33,521 bases of DNA from an uncultured Trueperaceae bacterium (GCA_937907415.1 CALCHY010000197.1:1-33521), one strand, 5' to 3'; numbered from the stretch's first letter, positions 15,265 to 23,406 are shown. The notes: a model not told the origin generated them from the sequence alone. Numbers and translations are program-made.

Positions 15265-17880
15265 TCACTTCGCGTCCTGCCAGTTGCGGCCAAGGCCGAC
15301 CGCGGCCTCGAGCGGCACCTTCAACTCGACGACCTGCGCCATGATCCGGTGCACGAGAGGCGCCGCTTCGTCAGAGCGCGACTCCGGCACTTCCGCCACG
15401 ATCTCGTCGTGCACTTGCAGGAGCAGGCGTCCACCAACCCCGGCAAGCGCCGGCGCCAGTTCCAGCATGGCTAGTTTCATGACGTCCGCCGCGCTGCCCT
15501 GGATGGGCATGTTGTAAGCCACGCGCTCGGCGGCCTCGCGCACGCTGCGGTTCGGGCTGAGCAGGTCTGGCACCGCGCGGCGCCGCCCCATGATCGTTTC
15601 GACGTACCCGGACTCCCGAGCAGCCGCGAGCGTGTCGTCGATGTAGGCGCGCACGCGCGGGTAGCGCAGGAAGTAGGTCTTGATGAAAGCGTCGGCGCGC
15701 TCGTAGCTGATCTCCAGCTCGCGGCTCAGGCGTTGAGCCGACATGCCGTACAGCACGCCGAAGTTGATGACCTTCGCGATGCGCCGCATGTCTGAGGTGA
15801 CGGCGGAGGGCTCAACGCCATACACGCTGGCGGCCGTGCTGCGGTGGATGTCCTCGCCCGCCTTGAACGCCTTGATGAGGGCGGGTTCGTCCGCGATGTG
15901 CGCCAGCAACCTCAACTCGATCTGCGAGTAGTCTGCCACCAGGAGCAGCTGCCCCGGGGCGGCGATGAAAGCGCGCCTCACCTCACGGCCGCGTTCCGTG
16001 CGCACCGGCACGTTCTGTAAGTTCGGGTTCACGCTTGAGAGTCGCCCGGTAGCCACGACCGCCTGCTCGAAAGTCGTGTGAACCCGGCCGCCGGCATCCG
16101 CCAATGCGGGCAGCGGGTCTAGATAAGTGCCCTTGAGCTTGGCGATCTCGCGGTGCTCGAGCACCAAGTCGACCGCCTCATGCTGGCCGCGCAGCGGCTC
16201 GATGGCGCTGACCGACGTGCTCTGCTTGCCCGTTGCGGTTCGCTGCCCGGCGCGTAGCCCGAGTTTCTCGAAGAGGAGCCAAGCGACTTGATCGCGCGAG
16301 GCGACGTTGAACTCAGGGGTGCCGGCGATGTCCACCAAGCGGCTTTCGAGCGCTGCCATCTCGAGGCCAGCCTCGTCAGATAGTTGCCGCAACAAGCCGA
16401 CATCGAGCTGCACTCCAGCCACCTCCATGTCGGCAAGTACGGCCTGGAGGGGGCGTTCGATGCGTTCGTACACCTCGAGTTGCGAGCCGCTCAACCTGGA
16501 ACTCATGAGGCGCAACAGTTCGGCCCCAACGACGGCGTGGTCGCGGGCGGTCTCTCCCCACTCGCCCGCGCCAAGACGCCGGGCCAAAGCTTCCGGCGAG
16601 GCGCCGACGGAATCGAGCAAGTAGGCCATGAGGAGCGGGTCGTCGCCGGGCACGGCGCCGACGGCACCGTTCATGCGGGCGGCGACGACCAGCGCCTTGG
16701 CGTCGGGCGCGTTGACTGTGCCGCCGAGGTACTTGGCAGCGTGGTGGCTGGCGCCGAGCGGGGGTGAGGAGGCAACCACGCCAGGGCTAGCCCCGCCGTC
16801 GCCACCTTGACCAACGGCGAGCGCCAGCTCGACGACGAGGGCCGCGGTCGGCCGCACATCGCTGAGGCGGTACCCGTACGACCACGTGCCACCGGCGGCG
16901 GCCTTGGCCTGCACCTCGTCCCACTCCGCGTCGACGAAGGTCACCCGCTCCACCAGGCCCAGTTCGTGGAGCAGGCTGCCGAACTCGAGTTCGCGCAGGG
17001 CGGCCGTCAGCTCCTCGCGTTGCACTTCGCGCTCGCCCGCCGGCGTTGGCACGAGCTCAACGGGCGCGTCAGTGACGATGCGCGACAGCTCATGTGAGAG
17101 TTCGAGTTCGGCGCGCGACTCGCGGATGGCGGCCGCCTGCGACGGACTAGGTAGTCCGTCGAGGTCGGCGAGCACGGCCTCGAGGCTGCCATAACGCTCG
17201 AGCAGCCCGCGAGCGGCAACGGGCCCGATGCCCTTTACACCTGGGATGTTGTCTGACGAGTCGCCAGTCAGGGAGCGGTAATCGACCCACTGTGCTGGCG
17301 TCACGCCGTACTTCGCCTTGACGGCGGCCGGGTCCATGCGCTGCTTGCCGTCCGGGCTTACGACCGTCACGCGCTCACTGACTAGCTGCAGTGCGTCCCG
17401 GTCGCTTGTCACGATCTCCACGTCCCAGCCGTCCGCGCTCTCGCGCGTGGCCAGTGAGCCGATCAGGTCATCCGCTTCGAGGCCAGGCTGCTCGACGCGC
17501 GTCACCCCCAGCAGGTCGACGATGCCCTTGATGGCGTTCAGTTGCAGCGGGAAGTCTTCAGGGGTCGGCGCGCGTTGGGCTTTGTACTCCTCGAAGCGCT
17601 CTTTGCGGAACGTCCTGGCCGGGGCGTCGAACGCGATGACCAGACTGTCGTCCGGCGCCAAGCCGTTGAGGAGTTCGAGAAGCGCCCGCACGAAACCGTA
17701 GATGGCGTTGGTCGGCATGCCGCTCGTGGTCGACAGTTGCCGGATGGCGAAGTACGCGCGGTATGCCAGGCCGTGACCGTCGACCAGCACGAGCCGCCGG
17801 CCGCGCTTTACCGCAGGCGTCGGCTCGGGCACCGCGCCGAACAGGTCGGCTTGGTGGTTGGTTGGCGGCTGCTTCGCCAC
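15265..17880 (-). CDS. polA: DNA polymerase I with degenerate proofreading domain
   Basis: 871 residues. The 5'-nuclease domain fills about 1-310 (VDGHGLAYRAYFA, FDAPARTFRKERF, GLEADDLIGSLA, TSDRDALQL, TGDSSDNIPGVKGIG). The middle domain (about 320-470) lacks the DxE and the further aspartates of 3'-5' exonucleases and carries a Gly/Ala/Ser-rich insert, as in Taq polymerase. The polymerase domain has motif A VADYSQIELRLLAH, motif B RRIAKVINFGVLYG and motif C LLLQVHDEIV. It would fill gaps and remove Okazaki primers without proofreading. The start is GTG at 17880, one base after the stop of the SDR gene, so translation is likely coupled. Confidence 0.96.
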   Translation of the reverse strand: MAKQPPTNHQADLFGAVPEPTPAVKRGRRLVLVDGHGLAYRAYFAIRQLSTTSGMPTNAIYGFVRALLELLNGLAPDDSLVIAFDAPARTFRKERFEEYKAQRAPTPEDFPLQLNAIKGIVDLLGVTRVEQPGLEADDLIGSLATRESADGWDVEIVTSDRDALQLVSERVTVVSPDGKQRMDPAAVKAKYGVTPAQWVDYRSLTGDSSDNIPGVKGIGPVAARGLLERYGSLEAVLADLDGLPSPSQAAAIRESRAELELSHELSRIVTDAPVELVPTPAGEREVQREELTAALRELEFGSLLHELGLVERVTFVDAEWDEVQAKAAAGGTWSYGYRLSDVRPTAALVVELALAVGQGGDGGASPGVVASSPPLGASHHAAKYLGGTVNAPDAKALVVAARMNGAVGAVPGDDPLLMAYLLDSVGASPEALARRLGAGEWGETARDHAVVGAELLRLMSSRLSGSQLEVYERIERPLQAVLADMEVAGVQLDVGLLRQLSDEAGLEMAALESRLVDIAGTPEFNVASRDQVAWLLFEKLGLRAGQRTATGKQSTSVSAIEPLRGQHEAVDLVLEHREIAKLKGTYLDPLPALADAGGRVHTTFEQAVVATGRLSSVNPNLQNVPVRTERGREVRRAFIAAPGQLLLVADYSQIELRLLAHIADEPALIKAFKAGEDIHRSTAASVYGVEPSAVTSDMRRIAKVINFGVLYGMSAQRLSRELEISYERADAFIKTYFLRYPRVRAYIDDTLAAARESGYVETIMGRRRAVPDLLSPNRSVREAAERVAYNMPIQGSAADVMKLAMLELAPALAGVGGRLLLQVHDEIVAEVPESRSDEAAPLVHRIMAQVVELKVPLEAAVGLGRNWQDAK

Positions 17881-17881
17881 G

Positions 17882-18631
17882 TCACACGTTCCAACCGCCG
17901 GCGACTTCCAGGGTCGTGCCGGTCACGTAATCGGCGGCTGGGCTAATGAAGTACCTCACGGCGCCGACGATCTCGTCGAGGCGCCCGACGCGGCCCATGG
18001 GCAACTCCTGCAGCGGGGACGAGATGCTGTTCTCGATGACGCCGGGGCTGACGACGTTGACCGTCACCCCGGAACTGGCCTCGGTGAGTGCGAGCGCCTT
18101 CGAGTAGAGGATGACGCCCGTTTTCGCGATGCCGTACGCCACGATGCCAGGCCGCGCCTTCACTAGTTCGGCCCCGGCGTACCCGATGTTCACGATGCGC
18201 CCGCCGCGCGGCGCCAGGCGCAGGTAGGGCACGGCGCGCTGGCAGGTATAGAACGTCGAGTTGAGGCTGCTGTTGAGCATGGCGTGCCACACTTCGCTCG
18301 AGAGGTCGGCAAGTGGCCCGTGGTGGTAATCACCAACGTTGTTGACCAGCACGTCGAGGCGCCCGAAAAGGGAGTAGGCGGCGTCGACCAGGCCGCGCGC
18401 CTGCGCCTCGACGGTGACGTCGGCAGCAACGGCAACCGCGTGCGCGCCGAGACCCGTTGCCGTCTCGACAACGGCCTCCGCCTCCGACTGGCTGCGGCGG
18501 TAGTGCACCATCACGTCGTAACCGTCGGCCGCCAACGCGAGGAGTATGGCCTTCCCTATGCCCTTGGCCGAGCCCGTCACCAGCGCGGCTGGCCGCTGGC
18601 CGAACGGCCCGGTGGTAGTCGGTGCGCTCAT
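17882..18631 (-). CDS. SDR-family oxidoreductase lacking the canonical serine
   Basis: 249 residues with a Rossmann fold: nucleotide loop TGSAKGIGKAI (about 21-31), HYRRS after beta-2 suggesting NADP(H), NNVGD (NNAG position) and the YGIAK active-site Tyr/Lys. The catalytic serine expected about 13 residues before the Tyr is missing; the segment from NIG to the Tyr holds no Ser or Thr. It could be a diverged reductase or a non-catalytic member. FabG-like and EF-P-modification reductases are alternatives I cannot separate. The ATG at 18631 overlaps the stop of the CDP-alcohol transferase gene (ATGA), and polA follows after one base: a tight three-gene unit. A longer frame to 18967 overlaps that gene and is rejected. 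Confidence 0.88.
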   Translation of the reverse strand: MSAPTTTGPFGQRPAALVTGSAKGIGKAILLALAADGYDVMVHYRRSQSEAEAVVETATGLGAHAVAVAADVTVEAQARGLVDAAYSLFGRLDVLVNNVGDYHHGPLADLSSEVWHAMLNSSLNSTFYTCQRAVPYLRLAPRGGRIVNIGYAGAELVKARPGIVAYGIAKTGVILYSKALALTEASSGVTVNVVSPGVIENSISSPLQELPMGRVGRLDEIVGAVRYFISPAADYVTGTTLEVAGGWNV

Positions 18632-19440
18632 GCTGGCACCGCCGTTGACCGGTACCGCAGCACGCGGACGGCCTGAACGAGCAACAGGTAGGGCAGTTGG
18701 GCCCAAGCGATCATGACGTAAGCGTAAGGCATGCCCAGCGCGAGGGCCACGCCCAGTAGCAGGTACTGGCTGCTTAACCCAAGGTTGACCAGTGCGCCGG
18801 TCGAGAACAGGTCGTCCCAGCGCTGGAGCTCGGCGGCACTTGCCGCGCTCGAAGGCTTGCCGGCGGCGGCGCGGAAGAGCCAAGCGTCGAGGGCGGCGTA
18901 GGCACGGTCTTGCGGTGCCAAGATCAGGCGGTAGGCGCCGCGCACGAGGGCGAGCGCCCACGGCCACGCGCCTGGCGGTGCGACCGATGGTGCGAGTGAA
19001 CCGCGAGCCAGCTTGTAGCGCCGCTCCGCGTTGAAGTCGGCGGTTAGTACCAGGGTGACGATGACGAAGGCAACCACGGCGCCGCTCACCTGCCCGTGCC
19101 TCGCCAAGGCCGCGAACAGTGCGATGTTCACGAGTAGGTCGCAGACGGTATCGAAGTAGCGGCCGAACTCGCTGATGCGCTGCGTTGCGCGCGCAAGGCC
19201 GCCGTCAGCGTTGTCAAGCACCGTCTTCACTTGCAGCAGTACCGCCGCGACGATCCAAGCGGTCGGCTGCCAGGTGGCCACTAACGCAGCCGCCACGAAG
19301 CCGATGACGGTGTGCACGGCAACGACGTGCCACGGCTCAACGCGCGTCCTCGCCAGAAGCGCAACCGTGGCGTTCGCGAGGGGCTGCACGACTAGCATCA
19401 CTACCTCACGGCGTGGGCGCGGCTTGGCTGCTGGCGGCAT
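18628..19440 (-). CDS. CDP-alcohol phosphatidyltransferase
   Basis: 270 residues, membrane enzyme. The family signature D-G-x2-A-R-x8-G-x3-D-x3-D is present as DGGLARATQRISEFGRYFDTVCD (around residue 80-100; split here over the catalytic aspartates). Several membrane helices follow. It joins a CDP-activated alcohol or diacylglycerol to a polar head, but which phospholipid it makes is not evident. The start is ATG at 19440, with TAGCCT six bases upstream, so it is probably leaderless. First gene of a unit with the SDR gene and polA, an unusual partnership. Confidence 0.9.
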   Translation of the reverse strand: MPPAAKPRPRREVVMLVVQPLANATVALLARTRVEPWHVVAVHTVIGFVAAALVATWQPTAWIVAAVLLQVKTVLDNADGGLARATQRISEFGRYFDTVCDLLVNIALFAALARHGQVSGAVVAFVIVTLVLTADFNAERRYKLARGSLAPSVAPPGAWPWALALVRGAYRLILAPQDRAYAALDAWLFRAAAGKPSSAASAAELQRWDDLFSTGALVNLGLSSQYLLLGVALALGMPYAYVMIAWAQLPYLLLVQAVRVLRYRSTAVPA

Positions 19441-19446
19441 GCAACT

Positions 19447-19452
19447 AGGCTA
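19447..19452 (-). promoter_or_regulatory. -10 box, leaderless promoter of the CDP-alcohol transferase unit
   Basis: TAGCCT on the minus strand, six bases before the ATG at 19440. The divergent small gene at 19530 has its own candidate -10 TATCAT near 19470. Confidence 0.5.
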
Positions 19453-19529
19453 GCAGGCGCGGCCAGGCGGTTATCATCTGCCATCTGCAGTCGTGCGCAC
19501 CGCAATGCCTGGACGGGAGGCCTCCTAAG

Positions 19530-19721
19530 ATGGACGTCAACTTCAAGCTTGTCACCTCGAACAGCGTCGAGCACTTCGAACGCCGCCTCAACGAGTTCGT
19601 CGCTGGGCTGGACCGCAATGATGTCGTCGTGGACGTCAAGTTCTCCACAGCTACTTATGGCGAGGGCGTCGAGTTCAGCGCCCTAGTGCAGTACCAGACG
19701 ACTTCTGAGTGGCACGAGTAA
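19530..19721 (+). CDS. Small conserved protein, Cse60-like
   Basis: 63 residues, MDVNFKLVTSNSVEHFERRL then VVVDVKFSTATYGEGVEFSALVQY. The alternating beta-alpha-beta-beta pattern, the N-terminal helix ending NEF and the VDVKFSTA core resemble the Cse60/DUF2758 small proteins known from Bacillus sporulation, where the function is unknown. The match is from memory of the pattern and is moderate. The ATG at 19530 follows a GGGAGGCCTCC whose GGAGG is about ten bases upstream; this SD lies in a palindrome GGAGGCCTCC. No signal peptide, probably cytosolic. Confidence 0.7.
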   Translation: MDVNFKLVTSNSVEHFERRLNEFVAGLDRNDVVVDVKFSTATYGEGVEFSALVQYQTTSEWHE

Positions 19722-19809
19722 GGGTGAAGGGGGCCGGGCCTGCTGGGCGCAGCGCGGTCCCGATGCGTGAGGGTCGGGAACTTCATAAATCTCGCGCTTG
19801 GCGCGCTGG

Positions 19810-19815
19810 TAGACT
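19810..19815 (+). promoter_or_regulatory. -10 box, leaderless promoter of the response regulator
   Basis: TAGACT six bases before the GTG at 19822. No SD is present. Confidence 0.55.
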
Positions 19816-19821
19816 TCGCTC

Positions 19822-20871
19822 GTGACGGCAACACTGGTGCTAGTCGTCGATGACGAACCAGCCATGCTCAAGGTCAGTGAACTGACGTTGATTTCGGCGG
19901 GTTACGCGGTCATAGCGTTCGACGACCCGCGCGAAGCGCTCGCCGAGTTGCGGGACGGCCTCAGGCCCGACGTCGTCGTGTCCGACATCTCCATGCCGCC
20001 GATGGACGGTTTCGAGTTCTACGGCAACGTGCGGCAGATACCGGAGCTGCGCAGCGTTCCCTTCCTCTTCCTCACGGCCCTCGAGGACCGCGCTTCCATG
20101 CGCAAAGGCATGACCCTGGGCGCGGACGACTACCTAACGAAGCCGGTGCAGAAAGACGAACTCCTGGAGGCAGTCAAGGTGAGGTTGTGGCGCCTGGCCG
20201 AGCTGCGCCGCCCACTGACTGGCGTCGTCGCGGCACACGGCTTCGGGCACCCGATGGTGCTGCGTGAGGGCGAACGCCTCGACTGGGACTCCCTCAAGGC
20301 GCTCGAACTGCTCTTCTACCTCCTCGAGCACCGTTCAGGCGTCACGACCTTCGAGGTCGCCGAGGCGCTGTGGCCGGGCAAGACGGAGTCGAAGGCGTCC
20401 AGCAGCTTTCACACCACGCTTTACCGCCTGCGCAAGGTCATGGGCGGCGAGCTAGTCGAGAGCGCGAACCGCCGTTACTACCTGCACGACAAGTTCCAGA
20501 TCGACTACGACGTCGACTCGTACCGCAAGCTGGCGCGCAAGGCGCGCGAGAACGGCGAGCTGCGCGACTACATGGCGGCCATCCGCCTCTATTCCGGGCA
20601 CTTCCTCGCCGGGTTCGACTCGACGTGGGTAGACAACATCCGCCTCAACCTGCAGGCCTCGCACCTCTCACTGCTCGAGATGGCCGCCGCGGCCGCCGTC
20701 GCTGACGGCGACCTCCCGCAGGCGACCATGTTCTACCAGTTGATGACAGAGCACGAACCTTACAGCGAGACCGCGTGGGAGGGCCTTGCGGACACGTGGG
20801 AGGCGCGCGGCGAACGCGGTCGTGCAGCCGAGGCGCGGGAACGGTTCGAGAGATTCATGGATGAAGGCTGA
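19822..20871 (+). CDS. Response regulator with REC, winged-helix and BTAD domains (SARP-like)
   Basis: 349 residues. Receiver domain at about 5-120: acidic pair in VVDDEP, phospho-acceptor Asp in DVVVSDISMPPMDGF, Thr in FLTALED and Lys in YLTKPV. A winged-helix part follows (LKALELLFYLLEHRSG, FEVAEALWPG, FHTTLYRLRKVMGGE) and then the bacterial transcriptional activator (BTAD) TPR-like domain to the end. Such REC-SARP fusions are less common than OmpR or NarL types. No histidine kinase gene is adjacent, so the partner and targets are unknown. The start is GTG at 19822; the upstream TAGACT indicates a leaderless mRNA. Confidence 0.9.
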   Translation: MTATLVLVVDDEPAMLKVSELTLISAGYAVIAFDDPREALAELRDGLRPDVVVSDISMPPMDGFEFYGNVRQIPELRSVPFLFLTALEDRASMRKGMTLGADDYLTKPVQKDELLEAVKVRLWRLAELRRPLTGVVAAHGFGHPMVLREGERLDWDSLKALELLFYLLEHRSGVTTFEVAEALWPGKTESKASSSFHTTLYRLRKVMGGELVESANRRYYLHDKFQIDYDVDSYRKLARKARENGELRDYMAAIRLYSGHFLAGFDSTWVDNIRLNLQASHLSLLEMAAAAAVADGDLPQATMFYQLMTEHEPYSETAWEGLADTWEARGERGRAAEARERFERFMDEG

Positions 20872-20939
20872 GCCAGCACCGGTCTGGTCGCGGTAAGCTG
20901 CCTCGCCGGTCGGCGTAGGCCACTAGCGAAGGAGTGTTC

Positions 20940-21746
20940 ATGTACAGCATCGACCTCACCGGTAAAACCGGCCTCGTCATGGGAGTAGCCAACCAGCGGT
21001 CTTTGGCGTGGGCCATCGCCCAGCCGCTCGCTCAGGCAGGCGCTCGCCTCGCGTTCAGCTACCAAGCTGAGCGGCTGAGGCCAGCTCTCGACAAGCTCAC
21101 CGAGGACCTGAAAGACCCGCTGCTCCTCGAGTGCGACGTGGGTGACGACGCCGCACTCGACCGCATGTTCGCTGCGGTCGGCGAGGAGTTCGGCAAGCTC
21201 GACTACCTGGTGCACGCCCTCGCGTTCGCCCCCGCCAACACGTTCTCCAACCCGTTCGTCGAGACCTCGCGCCAGGACTGGCAGACCGCCATGGACGTCA
21301 GCGCCTACTCGCTCGTCGCCTCGACGAAGCGCGCCGCCGAACTGATGGGCCCCGGCGGCAGCGTCGTGACCTTGAGTTACTTGGCGGCCGAGCGCGTCGT
21401 GCCGCACTACAACATGATGGGCGTGGCGAAGGCGGCGCTAGAGGCTAGCGTCCGTTACCTCGGTTACGACCTAGGGCCGCGCGGCATCCGCGTGAACGCC
21501 ATCAGCGCTGGCGCGGTGCGCACCATCGCGGCGCGCTCCATCGCAGGCTTCGGCGACCTCTACACGCAGGCAGGCGAGATGTCGATGCTCAAGCGCAACA
21601 TCACGCACGAGGAAGTCGGCGGCCTCGGCCTGTCGCTCCTCGTCGAGCAGCTAGGCGGCGGCATCACGGGCGAGACGGTTTACGTTGACGCCGGTTTTCA
21701 CGCCATCGGGTTGTTCGTGCCACCTAACCTGCAAGACCAGTACTGA
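20940..21746 (+). CDS. fabI: Enoyl-[acyl-carrier-protein] reductase (NADH), FabI
   Basis: 268 residues. It carries out the last reduction of each fatty-acid elongation cycle. Seen: GVANQRSLAWAIA nucleotide loop, LVHALAFAP, the FabI active-site form Tyr-x6-Lys in YNMMGVAK (Tyr near residue 157), GPRGIRVNAISAG and GETVYVDAGFHAIG at the end. It is not FabG/FabL, as shown by the Y-x6-K spacing and the SLAWAIA start. ATG at 20940 is chosen for AAGGAG five bases upstream; the GTG two codons earlier overlaps that SD. It ends 20 bases before a hairpin at 21766. Confidence 0.95.
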   Translation: MYSIDLTGKTGLVMGVANQRSLAWAIAQPLAQAGARLAFSYQAERLRPALDKLTEDLKDPLLLECDVGDDAALDRMFAAVGEEFGKLDYLVHALAFAPANTFSNPFVETSRQDWQTAMDVSAYSLVASTKRAAELMGPGGSVVTLSYLAAERVVPHYNMMGVAKAALEASVRYLGYDLGPRGIRVNAISAGAVRTIAARSIAGFGDLYTQAGEMSMLKRNITHEEVGGLGLSLLVEQLGGGITGETVYVDAGFHAIGLFVPPNLQDQY

Positions 21747-21765
21747 AGCGCGAACCTTCCAAGAC

Positions 21766-21797
21766 GGCCCCGGGAGTTGTGAACTACCTCCGGGGCC
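21766..21797 (+). terminator. Hairpin after fabI, within the trp promoter region
   Basis: GGCCCCGGGAG and CTCCGGGGCC pair with one bulge (about ten pairs). There is no U-tract, and the loop overlaps the candidate -35 of the trp leader promoter, so it may be terminator, operator or both. Confidence 0.45.
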
Positions 21798-21807
21798 GGG
21801 CTATACT
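21777..21807 (+). promoter_or_regulatory. Promoter of the trp operon (leaderless leader peptide)
   Basis: -10 TATACT at 21802-21807, exactly seven bases before the ATG of the leader peptide. A weak -35 TTGTGA lies at 21777-21782 (19-base spacer). Confidence 0.6.
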
Positions 21808-21814
21808 CGCGCCC

Positions 21815-21868
21815 ATGACGTTCCTCCACCGTTGGACAGGGGCCCTTGGCCGATGGCGGCGCTGCTAA
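21815..21868 (+). CDS. trpL: trp operon leader peptide
   Basis: 17-residue frame MTFLHRWTGALGRWRRC with Trp at positions 7 and 14, ending TAA. Two Trp in 17 residues just before trpE, and a position overlapping one arm of an alternating hairpin set, are the hallmarks of ribosome-mediated attenuation. It starts seven bases after a TATACT box and has no SD, so it would be read by a 70S ribosome on a leaderless mRNA. Not previously annotated by ORF length filters because it is too short. Confidence 0.65.
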   Translation: MTFLHRWTGALGRWRRC

Positions 21869-21916
21869 CGCGCTCCTACAGCCCGCTGCGCCGCAAGTGC
21901 GCGGCCGCACGTTATT
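21856..21916 (+). promoter_or_regulatory. trp attenuator, competing hairpins 1:2, 2:3 and 3:4
   Basis: Segment 1 GCGGCGC (21856-21862, overlapping the second Trp codon end) pairs segment 2 GCGCCGC (21888-21894). Segment 2 GCCGC (21890-21894) can pair segment 3 GCGGC (21901-21905). Segments 3:4 form GTGCG/CGCAC (21897-21901 with 21906-21910) followed by GTTATT. A stall at Trp14 would block segment 1 and free the 2:3 antiterminator. The terminator stem is short and the U-tract weak, so the calls on 2:3 and 3:4 are tentative. Confidence 0.5.
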
Positions 21917-21948
21917 GACCCCCTAAGTCCACGAACGGAGACCCCCGC

Positions 21949-23406
21949 ATGCAGCACGCCACCCGTACTGGCTCCACGCCTAGTTCGCCGCTTCGCCCTA
22001 CTCGCCCAGTGTTCCGCGAGGTCCTGGCGGACCTCGAGACGCCGCTAACCGTTTACCTCAAGCTCGCCGGTCACCCTTCCTTCCTCCTCGAGAGCGTCGA
22101 GCAGGGTGAGCGGGTGGCGCGTTACTCGTTCATCGGCACGGGCCAGCGCATGCGCTTGGAAGCGCGGGGCTCCATGGTCACCCTCTCTAGACCGAGCGGC
22201 ACGACCACTTTCGAGTCAAACGACCCGCTGCGCGTCCTGTGGGACGAGGTCGTGCGCGAAACGGAACCGGCTTCCGGCCTGCCTGCGTTCTGGTCAGGTG
22301 CGGTCGGGTACGCGGCGTACGACATCGTGCGCCAGTACGAGCGCCTCCCTGACAACAACCCGGACACTATCGGGGCGCCGGACCTGTTGTTCGTCGAACC
22401 CGAACTCGTCGTCGTGTTCGATCACCTCAAACGCCGGCTGTTCATCACCGCAGCCGCGGTAGTCGGCGATGCAGCGGACACCGCCCGCGCGCAGTCCCTG
22501 GTTGACGCGGCATACGACCGCCTGCGTGGGCCGCTGCCCGGGGTGCCAGGGGACCGCGCCGGGCGCCTGACCGAGTTCGAGGCCAGTGTCAGCCGCGAGG
22601 AGTACATGGCGGCCGTTGCGCGCGCCGTCGAGTACGTGCATGCGGGCGACGTGTTCCAGGTTGTCCCAAGCCTGCGCCTCTCGGCTGAGCTTGGCGCCCA
22701 CCCGTTCGCCATCTACCGCGCACTGCGCACTGTCAACCCAAGCCCGTACCTCGGTTACCTGGACCTGGGAGGCGTGACCCTCGTCGCTAGCAGCCCTGAG
22801 AGCCTCGTCCGGTCCGACGGGTCGCGGGTCGAGACCCTACCGATCGCCGGCACGAGGCCGCGCAGCGCCGACGCGCAAGAAGACGACCGACTCGCAGAGG
22901 AACTCCTGACAGACGAGAAGGAGCGCGCTGAGCACGTCATGCTCGTCGACCTCGGCCGCAACGACCTTGGGCGCGTGAGCGCGGCCGGCAGCGTCAAGGT
23001 GACCGACCTCATGCGCGTGGAGCGCTACAGCCACGTCATGCACATCGTCTCGCAGGTGGAGGGCGTCCTGCAGGCTGGGCGCACGCCGCTAGACGCCCTC
23101 TCTGCCACGCTGCCGATGGGCACGGCCTCAGGCGCCCCTAAAGTGCGCGCCATGGAGATCATCGACGAGCTCGAGACCGTTCGCCGTGGCCCCTACGCCG
23201 GCGCGTTCGGCTACCTAGCAGCTAGCGGCGCCATGGACATGGCCCTCACCCTCAGGACGATCGTCGTCAAGGACGGCCGCCTTCACCTGCAAGCGGGCGC
23301 GGGCGTGGTCGCCGACTCCGACCCAGCGACGGAGTGGCAGGAGTGCATGAACAAGCTCGCCGCATTGAGGCGCGCGGTGGAGATGGCAACGGCGGGGCTC
23401 GCCTGA
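21949..23406 (+). CDS. trpE: Anthranilate synthase component I
   Basis: 485 residues. It makes anthranilate from chorismate using ammonia from TrpG, the first step of tryptophan synthesis. N-terminal feedback region has FLLESVEQGERVARYSF, the LLES form that binds inhibitory tryptophan. The chorismate-binding domain shows VVPSLRLS, LPIAGTRPRS, DEKERAEHVMLVDLGRNDLGRV, MGTASGAPKVRAMEIIDELE and RGPYAGAFGY. Full length. ATG at 21949 follows GGAG about ten bases upstream. The stop overlaps the ATG of trpG (TGATG). Transcription is probably controlled by the attenuator upstream. Confidence 0.96.
   Translation: MQHATRTGSTPSSPLRPTRPVFREVLADLETPLTVYLKLAGHPSFLLESVEQGERVARYSFIGTGQRMRLEARGSMVTLSRPSGTTTFESNDPLRVLWDEVVRETEPASGLPAFWSGAVGYAAYDIVRQYERLPDNNPDTIGAPDLLFVEPELVVVFDHLKRRLFITAAAVVGDAADTARAQSLVDAAYDRLRGPLPGVPGDRAGRLTEFEASVSREEYMAAVARAVEYVHAGDVFQVVPSLRLSAELGAHPFAIYRALRTVNPSPYLGYLDLGGVTLVASSPESLVRSDGSRVETLPIAGTRPRSADAQEDDRLAEELLTDEKERAEHVMLVDLGRNDLGRVSAAGSVKVTDLMRVERYSHVMHIVSQVEGVLQAGRTPLDALSATLPMGTASGAPKVRAMEIIDELETVRRGPYAGAFGYLAASGAMDMALTLRTIVVKDGRLHLQAGAGVVADSDPATEWQECMNKLAALRRAVEMATAGLA

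Noticed and set aside
18632..18967. N-terminal extension of the SDR gene
   Set aside because: Overlaps the CDP-alcohol transferase gene in another frame; the SDR fold begins at ATG 18631.
21766..21797. Hairpin after fabI as a strong intrinsic terminator
   Set aside because: No U-tract follows; kept only as a weak terminator/operator candidate.
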